Below are positions 34,162 through 45,055 of a stretch of 64,000 bases of DNA, piece after piece (position 1 is the stretch's first letter; the number at the start of each line of letters is the position of its first letter). The DNA lies in the NCBI GenBank assembly GCA_002077045.2, contig KZ111141.1, positions 609,001 through 673,000 of the forward strand, read 5' to 3'. The translations under genes were made by a program, and so were the position numbers. Under the pieces are notes generated by a model. It was given only the letters and a program-made list of their open reading frames with translations, had not been told where the DNA came from and ran no database searches. Source of the stretch: Rachicladosporium sp. CCFEE 5018 (taxonomy: Eukaryota; Ascomycota; Dothideomycetes; Cladosporiales; Cladosporiaceae).

Positions 34162-37058
34162 CTACAATACAAGACCTACCGCCACCATCACCACCAGAAC
34201 GACCGTGCCACTCACAGCCAATCTCCCACTTCCTGATGTCGTCTGCGTAGCCGGCGTGGGCCCGTTATAAGTCGTCGTTGCATTACCTCCTGCCGATGTC
34301 TTCACGCCCCCGAACGCAATCTTGAATACCCAAGCGTACTGATCCGCAGCCTGCACAGCGTCGCTCACAGTGATCTCAAGACTGCCATTTGCCATCAGCT
34401 GACTCGGCACAACCGTGCCAGACATGTTGCCACCGACGACCGTGATCTGGTCGCCAGGCACATATGGCACCGGGGAGTCAAGGACGAGTGTGGCGTTGGG
34501 TGCGTACAGCGTGGTGATGTAGAACGCATCCGTGTTCTGGGTAAAGCGGACGGCTTGGCCCTCTTCCGGCGTGATAAACCAGTACGTCGTATTGAAGATC
34601 GCTTCGCCGTGGGTCTTGATCCACTTCCCTGCGGCGCGAAGGTTGCGCTGCTCGACGTCGATGATCGTGCCATTCGCCGTGGGTCCAACATCCAGCAAGA
34701 AATTTCCGTTCTTCGATACCATGTCGACGAGACTGGTCACGATACCTGCCGAAGATAGGCGTCCTCGGGCGTGGCGCGGTTGTAGCCGTAGCTGAAAGGG
34801 TCCATGCCAAGATTTGACTCCCATTTGCGGACTTGGACTGCATCGTAACGCGCGTATTCAGGGGTGTCGTAGTCGCCTGGTAGACCGCACCGGTTGTTCA
34901 TGACGACTTGCTTCCCTTCTTTGGCAGCGTTGTTGAACCATTCGGCTGCCCACATGGCTGTCAAGTTCGGGCCACCAATGTCGCAGAACATGATCTCGGT
35001 GCCCATGTTGCTCAAGGTGCGCATCTCAGGCAGGATGACATCCGGGACGTAGTCATCGACTTCAACAAAGCCTGTGTAGGGTAGAGTCTCATTCGTGTAG
35101 GGGTTCGACGCATTGCCGCCCGCCCAGGCGTTGAAGCCGTACTCCTTGTAGGCTGGAGAGTACCATTCGGGAAGCGAGAAGTAGGTTCCCTTGTGAAGCT
35201 GGGGTTGATAGGTATCTGCGGCATCGAAAAGCTCCTGTAGCAAATTTCGATGCGGTGGCAGCGCTACGCTGGTGCGCTTCGTGACGTTCGCCGGGAGGTC
35301 GAAGATGGCGTAGCCGTCGTGGTGTTTCGAGACTTGTACAAAGTAGTTCGCTCCAGCGTCGGCAAAGAGGTCGACCCAGTCCTTGGGCTCGAACGCCGAG
35401 GCTGTGAACTCGGGAATGAAGTCGTCGTAGACGTGGTTGGGCCCGAAGGTCGCGAGAGCGTATTCGTAGATCTGATCTGGCTTGCCTGGACCGGAATTCT
35501 GGTCTTTCCAGAACCACTCCGCATAAGTTTCGTTCTTCCCAACGTTCCCCCATCCAGGGACGCTGTAGACACCCTGAAAGAAAGGTCAGCCTGCTCCGTT
35601 GGGGATCGTTCAACGCTGAACCTCGCAGGTACTGCAACCACCACTTCTCCAGGAACCCGAATCGCAGCTCTGGTTTCATACATCTACCCACTGTAGCGAG
35701 CCGTGACATATATCGTTGCGGAGAGATGTCACATGAGTCCACTACTTGGGATCGAAGGAGCGTGCTTGGCAGCAGGCTCTCTCATATGTAGTATTGCAGC
35801 GATATACTGCCGCGGCTACTGTGATAGGAGCGTAGGAGCAGCTGCGGCTACTCGGAGAAGGGATGGCATATCTACACCACAAAGGGAAAGAGTACATACC
35901 CAGTGAATGAAGATCCCATACTTGGCTGAGTTCCCGAACCACGCAGGGCTCTCGTGGGCGTAGATGTCGGCGTACGTTGCTTCGTAGTCCGGAATGCCAT
36001 AGGTAGCAGTAAATGCATGGCTGGCATTAACGCCTGTACCTTGCACGTTGACAGTAGCGGTGCCATTGCTACCCACTTCAGTGCCTTCGGCGTTGATGAC
36101 GCCGACTTGCACACGTATCTGGTCGCCAGGCCGGAGTCGGTTGATGATCCCGGGCACCACGGTGGTTAGTCCAGGAGAGTCGACGGTGACCTTGACCGTG
36201 TTGTTGGCAAGTACCCACTGCTCGCCGATGTTGTTGATGACAACTTCAACGACTTGGGTCTTGTTCGTACCTTCTAGCCACCTGAAAGTCTGTTAGTATG
36301 GCAGTATACCGTTAGAGAGGTCTGGGCAATACTCACATCCGACTTGAGCGAGCAAATTGAACTTCCAAAGCGATGCCAGTTTCATTAGCTGGAACCATGG
36401 TCACTGAGAAAATGTGCAAGCGGGTTGACTGTGCAGCACCGCCAGGTCCTCCATTTGCGCCAGACGTGACGTTCGGTAACTGAATGCTGACAAGCTCCCT
36501 CGTAGCATCGAGACTGACAGTTGTCTGAAAGATCATGGTGCGATTGTAGTCAACACTGCTATTGGTGAGAAGATGCGGGAAGATGATATCGCCACCATAT
36601 GGGTAAGGCCAGTCCCAGAACGGATCCACCAGGATCGGCGACGACGAAGTGGTTCCATCAGCGTACGTTGCATTGACAAAGCCAGTGGCTATGGCCGTCT
36701 CGGCTGCGGCGAGCATGTTGAAGCTGATGTACCGTCCTTGAGAAGGTGAAATGGTTTGGCCCTGTGCGAGTACGTTGTCGTCGCCGGTCTCGTTGTACTG
36801 AGGGAAGACATAATTGACTCCGGAGTAGGTCAAGTTTGATGGAGGCAGGTACTGGGCTGGGAATCCGGAATGGATCCCATCGAAGTCCGCATCGCCGGGT
36901 GACATTGCGAAGGCTCTGTTGTTGACCAACCCAGAAAGGTCGACGGCGACTGTTTGGCCGCCATTGCTTGCATCATCGACGTTCTTGGGATTGATCACCA
37001 GGCCGCCTTGGGCCAAGACAAGAGGGAGTCCGACAACAAGGGGAAGAAGAGATCTCAT
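34162..37058 (-). pseudogene. GH29 alpha-L-fucosidase, secreted, GPI-anchored, with a 1-nt frameshift
   Basis: Exons 37058-36337, 36281-35900 and 35573-34162 with GT..AG introns. The protein would be ~838 aa: signal peptide MRSLLPLVVGLPLVLAQ, N-glycosylation-rich domain, then the GH29 catalytic domain (GIFIHWGVYSVPGWGN; SKHHDGYAIFDLP; IMFCDIGGPN with the probable nucleophile Asp; SKNGNFLLDVGPTANG). The C-terminal hydrophobic tail after TTSGSGRL looks like a GPI-anchor signal. At 34752-34754 one base appears to be missing: the frame ending in DAYLRQVS overlaps the frame that continues TSLVDMVSKNGN. Either a recent null allele or a consensus error. It would release fucose from glycans at the cell surface. 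Divergent from coronin; 5' part duplicated at 8763-9663. Confidence 0.85.
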
Positions 37059-37921
37059 TGTGTTACGCGGTATCGTTGAGAGAAGCTCTTGAAAAAAGAG
37101 CAGTGGTTCTGGAGCCGTACTTGTACTCACATTGATGTTGCGCGGTGCTAACTCCTGCATACTCTATCAGCCAAAGTATGGCTAAATGCGCCTTCACTAC
37201 CACTGGCATTAGTTCGATGCTACATGACAATGATGCAGGCTACGTCGTATAACGAGAGGGGATTCGGGGTAATGATAAACCAAATGACAACCCCGCAACG
37301 GGGATCGTCGTCCTGCTTCGATGTACTGTAGCCGCTGCCGGAGCTTGTGGATACTTTGCTCAGGACTTCTCGAGATCCGCGAGGGCGTAGATGGAGTGAA
37401 TTCAGTGCGGCCGCCCATCTTTTCGACTTGTTACTGCAGCATCATGGGCACGTGAAGTGACCGGGCCCCTCGCTACTCCCGAGGGTTGAACACGGGAGTG
37501 GGCTACTATCCTCGGAGCCAGGGGTAAGAGGGTAATTTGGGGCATCAGAGAGGTGCGGAAGTCGGTGCAGTCCACAACTGATCGCTCGGAGGTAGTGCAC
37601 ATTAACATCGGCAATGTGGAGGAGACGGTAGCATCGGGGAAGTATCTCGATTGCTATGGAGAAACGAGCCTCCGCGCAGGTGTTTGCCAAGCTTTCGCGG
37701 CCCGCTGCCTCGAGGCGAGGTCGATCTCCACTTGCCGACACCTGCATGGTGTGCTCAGCCTCCAAAGCGGCAAGAAGTTGGTCGAGGAATGAAGTTGTGA
37801 GAGTCGATATCGACATCCTCTGCGCCTTGGCAGTATTTGTGTCGTTTTTGCTGCGAGGAAAGTGGGATGTGGAAGAGATTGAAGGTTCATTACCTCAGAC
37901 AACCCTAGGTACACAACCGCA
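37059..37921. promoter_or_regulatory. Divergent GH29-coronin intergenic region, copy B
   Basis: 863 bp, homologous to 9664-10528 with many substitutions and small indels. Confidence 0.5.
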
Positions 37922-39158
37922 ATGGCAGGCCGCTTCGTGCGAGCGTCGAAGTACCGTAAGCAACCTATGGTGACACGATCCATATAATTAATGGCTGAGG
38001 CGATCGCACGCAGGACACGTCTTCGGCCAATCTACCCGCCGTGAGCAGTGTTACGACAACCTTCACATCAGCAACAATGCCTGGGACACGAACCTGATCA
38101 AAGCGAATCCAAAATACCTCTCTGTCAACTGGCAAGCCTCTGGTGGTGGCGCTTTCGCTGTCATACCTCTCGATGAGCGAGGCAAGCTACCAGAGCAGAT
38201 GCCACTTTTCCGAGGACATACGGCGCCTGTCTTGGACACCGATTGGAGTCCATTCAACGACAGTATTCTTGCGAGTGGAAGCGATGACGGGAAGGTGTTC
38301 CTCTGGAAAGTGCCAGAGGGCTTCTCATTGCGGACGGATGCCGAGGAACCGCAGGATGTGGCTCCTGTGGGAAAGCTATCTGGACATTCGAGGTAGGGCA
38401 CACGGTGCACTGGGGCAAGGATGGCCAGCTAACAGCCAGCAGAAAAGTAGGACACGTGCTCTTCAACCCAGCAGCCGAGAACGTCCTCGCCTCCTCTTCC
38501 GGCGACTACACAGTCAAGCTTTGGGACCTAGAAGATGGGCAATCGAAACTCACTCTCAAGCACAACGACATCGTGCAGTCCCTCTCTTGGAGCGGCGACG
38601 GCAGCATGATAGTGACTACTTCCCGCGACAAGAAACTCCGCTTTTGGGACGTTCGCCAACAGAAGCCAGCGCATGAAGTCGCAGGTCATACAGGTGCGAA
38701 GAACAGCCGCGTAGCATGGATGGGCGAGCATGACCGTGTCGTAACGACTGGGTTCAGCAAGATGAGTGATCGGCAGCTTGGTCTTTGGGATATTCGAAAC
38801 CCGACTGCACCCGTTGGAGGCGACTTCACGTACCTCGACTCGATCTCCGGCGTGTGCATGCCGTTCTGGGATGACGGGTGTCAAATGCTCTACCTAGCCG
38901 GGAAGGGAGACGGCAACATACGGTATTACGAGTTTGAGCATGATAAGTTTGAACCATTGGCTGAATACAAGTCTGGGGATCCGCAACGTGGGATTGCGTT
39001 TCAGCCGAAGAGGGGAGTCGACACGCATGCGAATGAGGTCATGAGGGCGTACAAGACTGTCAACGATCAGTGGATTGAGCCGATCTCGTTTGTGGTGCCG
39101 CGACGATCGGAGGTCTTCCAGGATGACATCTACCCGCCTGCTGTGGGCACAAATGCTG
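37922..39158 (+). CDS. CRN1: Coronin, copy B, truncated by assembly gap
   Basis: Exons 37922-37955, 38014-38392 and 38443 to the gap, with exactly the exon structure of copy A. The ~376 visible residues cover the N-terminus and the WD40 propeller. Only a few protein differences from copy A are seen, for example I/V in AENVLASSS and T/A in NPTAPVGG. The disordered linker and coiled coil are missing because the contig ends, not because of a stop codon. Confidence 0.92.
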
Positions 39159-39258
39159 NNNNNNNNNNNNNNNNNNNNNNNNNNNNNNNNNNNNNNNNNN
39201 NNNNNNNNNNNNNNNNNNNNNNNNNNNNNNNNNNNNNNNNNNNNNNNNNNNNNNNNNN
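39159..39258. other. Assembly gap (100 N)
   Basis: Exactly 100 N. It separates the end of duplicated block 1 copy B from the start of duplicated block 2 copy C; it falls inside coronin on its left side. Confidence 0.99.
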
Positions 39259-42234
39259 TCGCGCCGTCAGCCTCAACGGCGCTTCTGCAGGGCGGCATCG
39301 GCAGCGCGACTGAACAGCGACAGTGAGCTGCAGCGCGATTGACTCACGCTGCCATATACACCTTCAACCCCGGCCACGCTGGTCAACATCACCCCGACGC
39401 GCCCGCGGCAGCCGGGGCCACCCACCGCGCTGACCGACGGAGCATGGCCGTGCCCCCCTCGCCCATGTCCCAGGAGCGCAAGCGCGTCAAAGTCTACGAA
39501 CTCAAGAACAACGACTGGTACGACCGCGGCACAGGCTTCTGCTCAGGGCAACTACAGCCGCAATCTCCCACCGAGAACCCCGAGGCGCATGTCGTTGTAC
39601 TCAGCGAAGATGAGCCAGAGCGCATGCTGCTGGAGACGAAGATCACGAAAGACGACGGCTACCAGAAACAGCAGGACACACTGATCGTGTGGACTGAGAG
39701 CAATGGCGTGGACATGGCGTTGAGCTTTCAGGAGGCCGAGGGGTGTTCGGCTATATGGGAGTTTGTCTCTGATATTCAGACACGACTTGCTGCCTTTGCG
39801 CCGAATGGTGATCTGTCGGACGATCTGCTGGATTCTGGGCATATATTGAGTCTGCCGGAGCCGGCGTTGGGGAGGTTGGAGGACGTGGAGAACATTGTGC
39901 GACAAGCGAGCGCGACGCCACATGGGCGGGAGGCACTCATCAAATTCATTCTTAGCCCGGAGCAGCAGTATATTCTCAAGCTGGCGCCGCTGGTCGAGAT
40001 GGCAGAGGATCTGGAGAGTCTATCGGATCTGCATCGTTTATGCACGATCATGAAGCACCTGATATTGCTAAACGATTCGTCGATCATCGAGTTCGTTGTA
40101 ACGGACCAGGCGATCATGGGGGTGGTGGGCGCGCTCGAGTGTAAGTAAATGCGCGGAAGGCGAGTATGCGCGCGACTTTGTGCTAATCTTTGAAACAGAC
40201 GACCCTGACTTCCCCTCACATCGTGCGAACCACCGACAATACCTCTCAGACCCGACAAAGTTCAAGCAAGTCGTCGAGATCAAAGACGAGGACGTGCGAA
40301 GACGAATACACTGCACCTACCGACTTACATATCTCAAAGACGTCGTGCTGGCACGAATACTGGACGATCCTACTTTCTCTGTGCTCAATTCACTTATATT
40401 CTACAATCAAGTCGACATCATCAACTTTCTGATTCGGACGGAAGAATTTCTAGGCGAGCTTTTCAGTATATTCAATCCCGCAGAGCCCAGCCAACGAAGA
40501 AAGAAGGAAGCAGTGCTGTTCATCAAAGACTGTTGCTCGGTGAGCAAGACAATACAGGCTCAGTCGAGAGCGCAGCTGTATCATCAATTCATTGGACATG
40601 GACTGTGGCAGGTTGTAGAGTTCGCGCTGAAACATCACGATGCGGCAGTGAGAGTGGCAGGAACAGACATTTTAGTCTCACTAATCGATCACGACCCGCA
40701 TATCGTGCGAGGGCAGATCTTCAACGCCAGCAGAGAGGACAAGACGCCACTAACAGATACTCTGATCGAGTTGCTATTGATAGAAACAGATCTAGGCGTG
40801 AAGAGTCAGATGGCTGACGCTATCAAAGTGCTGCTCGATCCGGCGACGAACCAACAGCCCATGGATATCAATCGCACACAGAGCGGAGGCTTTGTGGCGA
40901 AGCAACGAGGAGCTGGTCCTCATAACACGGTACCTCCGCAAACCGATGCTTTCATCAACAGATTCTACGAGAATGCAGCAATGCGCCTCTTCCAGCCACT
41001 AAGAGAATTGCAATTCCGACAGTCGATGGCCGGCATGTCAGTCCACGAGACGAGCTTGTACACTCACTTGGTCGAGATCCTGTGCTTCTTCATGCGACAA
41101 CACAACTACAAGGCGAGGGCCTTCATCATTGAGCAGCACCTTCACGAGAGTGTAGCGAGATTACTTGAGTGCCCGCAGAAGTACATCAAACTCACAGCGC
41201 TGAAGTGGTTCCGAATCACGATCGGCCTGCAAGACGAATTTCACAATCGGCAAATGATCGCCCATCGACTTTTCAACTCGGTACTAGACATTGTCTACGA
41301 GACGATGCCGCGTGACAATCTCCTCAATTCTGCTTGTTTGGAGCTGTTCGAGTTCGTCCGCTCTCACGTGAAGCAGCTAGTCGTTCATATCGTGGAGCAT
41401 TATCGCGAGCGCCTCGCAGGCCTGGAGTTTGTACCAGTCTTCAAGGGTCTGATACAGAAATATGATAACATCCAGGAAGGTCTCCTGACGAATGGCATCG
41501 ATGACTCGGTTTCCACTATCGACGGCACTCCACAACGACTGACGAACGGCTTCCACCGTTTCGCTTCTGGTCTGAAGGAAGTCGATGCTGACGAGGAGGC
41601 GTACTTCGCTAATGACGATGACCCCGATGCTGATGACGACGATGAGAACGGCCTCCCCACAGCTGCGAACACTCGAATCAACATGCCCAACGGTGCTAGC
41701 CCGGCTCGACCTCTCGTGCCGTACTCAGATGATGACGAGGATGCCATGGATATGCTGGCAGCGTCGCCAGACCGAAAAGACGATTGCTCCGATCCTACGC
41801 CTCTTGACGAACAACTCCTCGAATCACCTCCTCAACCCGAAGAAGCCGAGTGTGACCGCGGTAGAGACCGTAGACCGGTCCCTCTCGAACACAGCCCCGG
41901 CCGCCTCCAGAGTCCACCAGAGCCTATGGCCCTCAAGCGACGACGAGAAGAAGACGAGCAGGAGGACGAGATTGGCAAGCTCATGGGTGGTGTCAAGCGA
42001 CGCAACAGCTCCGCAGCATCTGTCAGCAGCACACTGCGAGAAACGACTCTCAGCAACGATCATGGTCTATCAAACGGGGTCCATGATGTTCAAGCAGGCG
42101 CCAATGGAGTCTTGCACACGCATACCGGACCGTTACTTCGGAGAAAGGGCAGTCTCAAGACGAGGAATGAAGGCATAGTCATGAAAGTCAAGAGGGAAGA
42201 GTACGCTGTGAAGCGGGAGCCGAACGTGCAGTCT
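39259..42234. repeat. Duplicated block 2, copy C (pairs with 61025-64000)
   Basis: It aligns without any indel to 61025-64000 at a constant offset of 21766. By eye there is only one difference in the first ~1.6 kb. Differences then appear, and most fall in the last ~450 nt. Both copies begin at the same base directly after an N gap. Confidence 0.96.
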
Positions 42235-42345
42235 GTGTATCTTGATGGCGGGGACGACGAGGAACAACATGAGTTGCTAGCTAAGGAGGCAAAGCACGAG
42301 GAGTGCGAGGAGGAGAAGGTAGACAGCGGAGGTGGTGAAGGCTGA
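39444..42345 (+). CDS. PSY2: Serine/threonine-protein phosphatase 4 regulatory subunit 3 (SMEK/Psy2), copy C
   Basis: Exons 39444-40140 and 40199-42345, with a 58-nt GTAAGT..ACAG intron; 947 aa. Residues ~12-115 form the PH/EVH1-like domain (RKRVKVYELKNNDWYDRGTG). The SMK-1/DUF625 domain follows (~residues 165-360, YDPDFPSHRANHRQYLSD), then HEAT-like helices to ~600. The C-terminal third is acidic (DDDPDADDDDEN) with basic clusters (KRRREEDEQEDE; KRRNSSAAS). Psy2 targets the PP4 phosphatase to substrates such as phosphorylated histone H2A in DNA-damage recovery. The start is the ATG directly before the conserved PH-like domain. A near-identical copy is at 61210. Confidence 0.95.
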
Positions 42346-45055
42346 TCGATGCACCAACGTGGAAACGATGAGCCGACTCGCGCTCCGTCGACCTAGACGC
42401 TTCGACACCGTTGCAGCAGAGCCACGTTCACGAAGGTCCCTCTCCGCCTCGTGCGGGGCGCCCAAGATCTCGGCTGCTCTCGCCAGACGTTCTCGCCGAT
42501 TGCGTGGCATGCCGCGGACTGGTATGCCTGCCTGGTCACGCCGTTGACCGCGGACTAGCGTGCCGGTCTGCACTGCAGTGCTCGCCACGTCTTTGCTCCA
42601 CGCGAGAAGCTCTGACTCGGAGGCCGGCGGAATGATTTGGGGGTTGCTACATAGACGCATAGGAAGGCAAGGGGGATTTGTAACGAGAACAATGTAGTAT
42701 ACTACACACTTTGCTACTGCATTCCCATCGTGCTCGTCTGGCTGCCAACACTGTATGGATGTGTTGGGGCCGAAGGATGTTTCAGCCTCAGACTGCAGGA
42801 TCACCGATTGCGTGCCACTGTGCGAAGTCTGTTTGCGCCTCCTTCGCACGCGAGAGGAGAGAGTTTTGGAATGGAGAATGAGGCGCTTGATGGGGAGAGG
42901 AAGCGCTGCCGAATTACTGTTGGGCTTTCTTTTCGCGTGCCAGCACGAGACCTCGAGTGCTGACGTGCATGGGAAAACAAATCTCGTAGCATGAGATATG
43001 AGCTGGCGATTGCTGTGTGATAAGAACGAGCTATCCGAGGGGTTTGGCAAAGTACCCTACTGTTCATGGTGTGAGGTGACGAAGGTTTATATTTGCACTG
43101 CGCAGAGTCACGACTTCGCACTGTGCAGATTCTCGATCACGCAGACAGATCAGTCAAGGATGGAGCTCCATGTTCTCACGCGTGGTGTCTCTAGCTGATG
43201 TCTCACCGAGGAGAGGAAGTGCTACCGGAATCTTCTAGGTAATGTCTCAGGTCAGCACGTGGGCGCCGGGACCTAATTGGGTGCTTGGTACGGTAGAAAC
43301 AAGGTACGAGAAAGTAGCGTGAAAGTCGAGGGGAAAGTTACTGGTATGCAAGCGCTGTGATGACTGTCGTGATCCGTGGGAGTGTCTCGAGCTTGTTGCT
43401 CCGAGCACACGGATGTCTGGGTTTCGAATGGTGTCCAAGATCTTGATAATCCGAAGGCCCAGAGCTCTGCCTGCAACCATGATGAGGTCTAGACAAGATT
43501 TTGCGATAAGCTACATGTGCATTGCTATAGAATGTTGACCCGATGCGTTCGCACGAGGTCTGAGGTCGTCTGGCTGCGGACGATCGAAGATGCAGCTAGA
43601 TATGCTTTGCAGGGCAGCTGTGCGGGCGCTGCGCAGCTGGCGTGTGTGGGAGTCAACTTTGCGTGCTCGCTGGGATCATCATGCGAGTGGGAAGTAGGCA
43701 TGGGATGAGTGCATGCTGCATTATCGTGGAGCCGTGTTGCAGTGGGGCGGGCAATACCTCTGCCCTGGCTGGCTGTGAAGTATAGATATGCAGTTGCGGG
43801 CTGTAGATGAAGTGGGCAAGCCACGGCGATTACATCCTACCTCAACATCAGCTGATGGTTAGGAATGGGGCATCATCCTCGCGTGGGAGACTCCATCCCA
43901 GAGGCCTGGTAACGATGCCAGAACGTGGCTGCGAATACCATCGTCACTGGCTTCGTCCAGTCACAAACCCACCACATGGCCGCCTCGCACCAGAACCGTT
44001 CTAGTGGTACAAAGGCAGGCTCTCGAAAGGGTAGGCACTCGGACCCCTGCAAGTCGCAAAGGGTAATCATGGCGTTCAGGCCGGCAGACGTGGCGATCGA
44101 CACGCCGGAGGTGCCGTTCCCTTGACTTTCCTTGTCGGCGGGCCGGCGAATGGACCGTGTGGCTGCTTTGGAATGTCTCAACGGTGATGGGGAAGCTGGC
44201 GTTGATATCGAGGTAGAGTGCGGAGGCGTGATAGGAGGGTTACAAGCGAGGAGGTGAGCTTTATTGCGTGCTGAGGAGCTGGAGGCTAGAGTATATGCAA
44301 TATGTTGGAGATGTTATGATGTACACGTGCACCGGAAGAAGTTGCGCGGTATGTGCTATTTCTGGCTGTGCTTCGGTGTGTGTTGCGTGAGAGTTGCGGG
44401 TACTTGCCAATTTCGACTTCACACGCAATGATCTCGATCTCAGCTCATCACATCAACATGGTAATTACTTCGCTTATCCATATTCGATGTCTCACACCAC
44501 CAAACGGCCTCAGCGGCTAGGCCACGTTATCGTCCTTGCCCACGCAGCGGCCCCAAGTATTCGTTCCAATGGCGTTCTCGCCTAGGCGGCTGCTGTCGTC
44601 CCAAAGTTTCTCTCGTTTAGCGCGGTCGATCACTATCGACGCACAGATTCATTAGCAGCCCGCTGCCCAGACTCGCCAGGCTGGGATGTCACAACCCAAA
44701 TGCCCTGGTGTGATCCATGCGCTCTACTATCCTGGTGGCGCTCGATCCGCGCTTGCGGCTTGTGCAATTAACCTCTGGCCATGCGAGCGGGAGAGCTGGC
44801 GCTGGGGTCACTGTCAGTACCAGAGGAGCGGGTGGATATAGTAAGGTGAGCTGCCTGCGGGATTTGCATGAGGGTTTGAATTGCTTGTCAACATCTTCTC
44901 TTCATCTCGTCTCACCTGTTTCTATTCATCTTACACGTGGCGTTGTTGCTGTTTGGGTTGGCTGGCTGAGTGAGAGTCAGACCACTTGCTATTGGCAAGG
45001 TCCCAAACACCCCTGATGCACATTGAGTACTAAGCAGCATCAACGCGCCGGCAAG
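42346..45055. other. Intergenic region of 2.7 kb
   Basis: The longest stretch without a supported gene. A 257-codon minus frame at 42277-43050 lacks an ATG near its start and overlaps the SMEK stop. Other frames are short and overlapping. No tRNA or repeat recognised. It probably includes a long leader for the DUF3659 gene. Confidence 0.45.

Larger units (their letters stand above)
36158..39158. repeat. Duplicated block 1, copy B (pairs with 8763-11765)
   Basis: The 3001-nt partner of copy A; it ends exactly at an N gap. The coronin-coding part is almost identical, while the intergenic part is clearly diverged with short indels, so this is not simple re-use of the same sequence. Confidence 0.95.

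Noticed and set aside
42277..43050. 257-codon minus-strand frame after SMEK copy C
   Set aside because: No ATG near its start, overlaps the SMEK stop region antisense, no domain or plausible composition.
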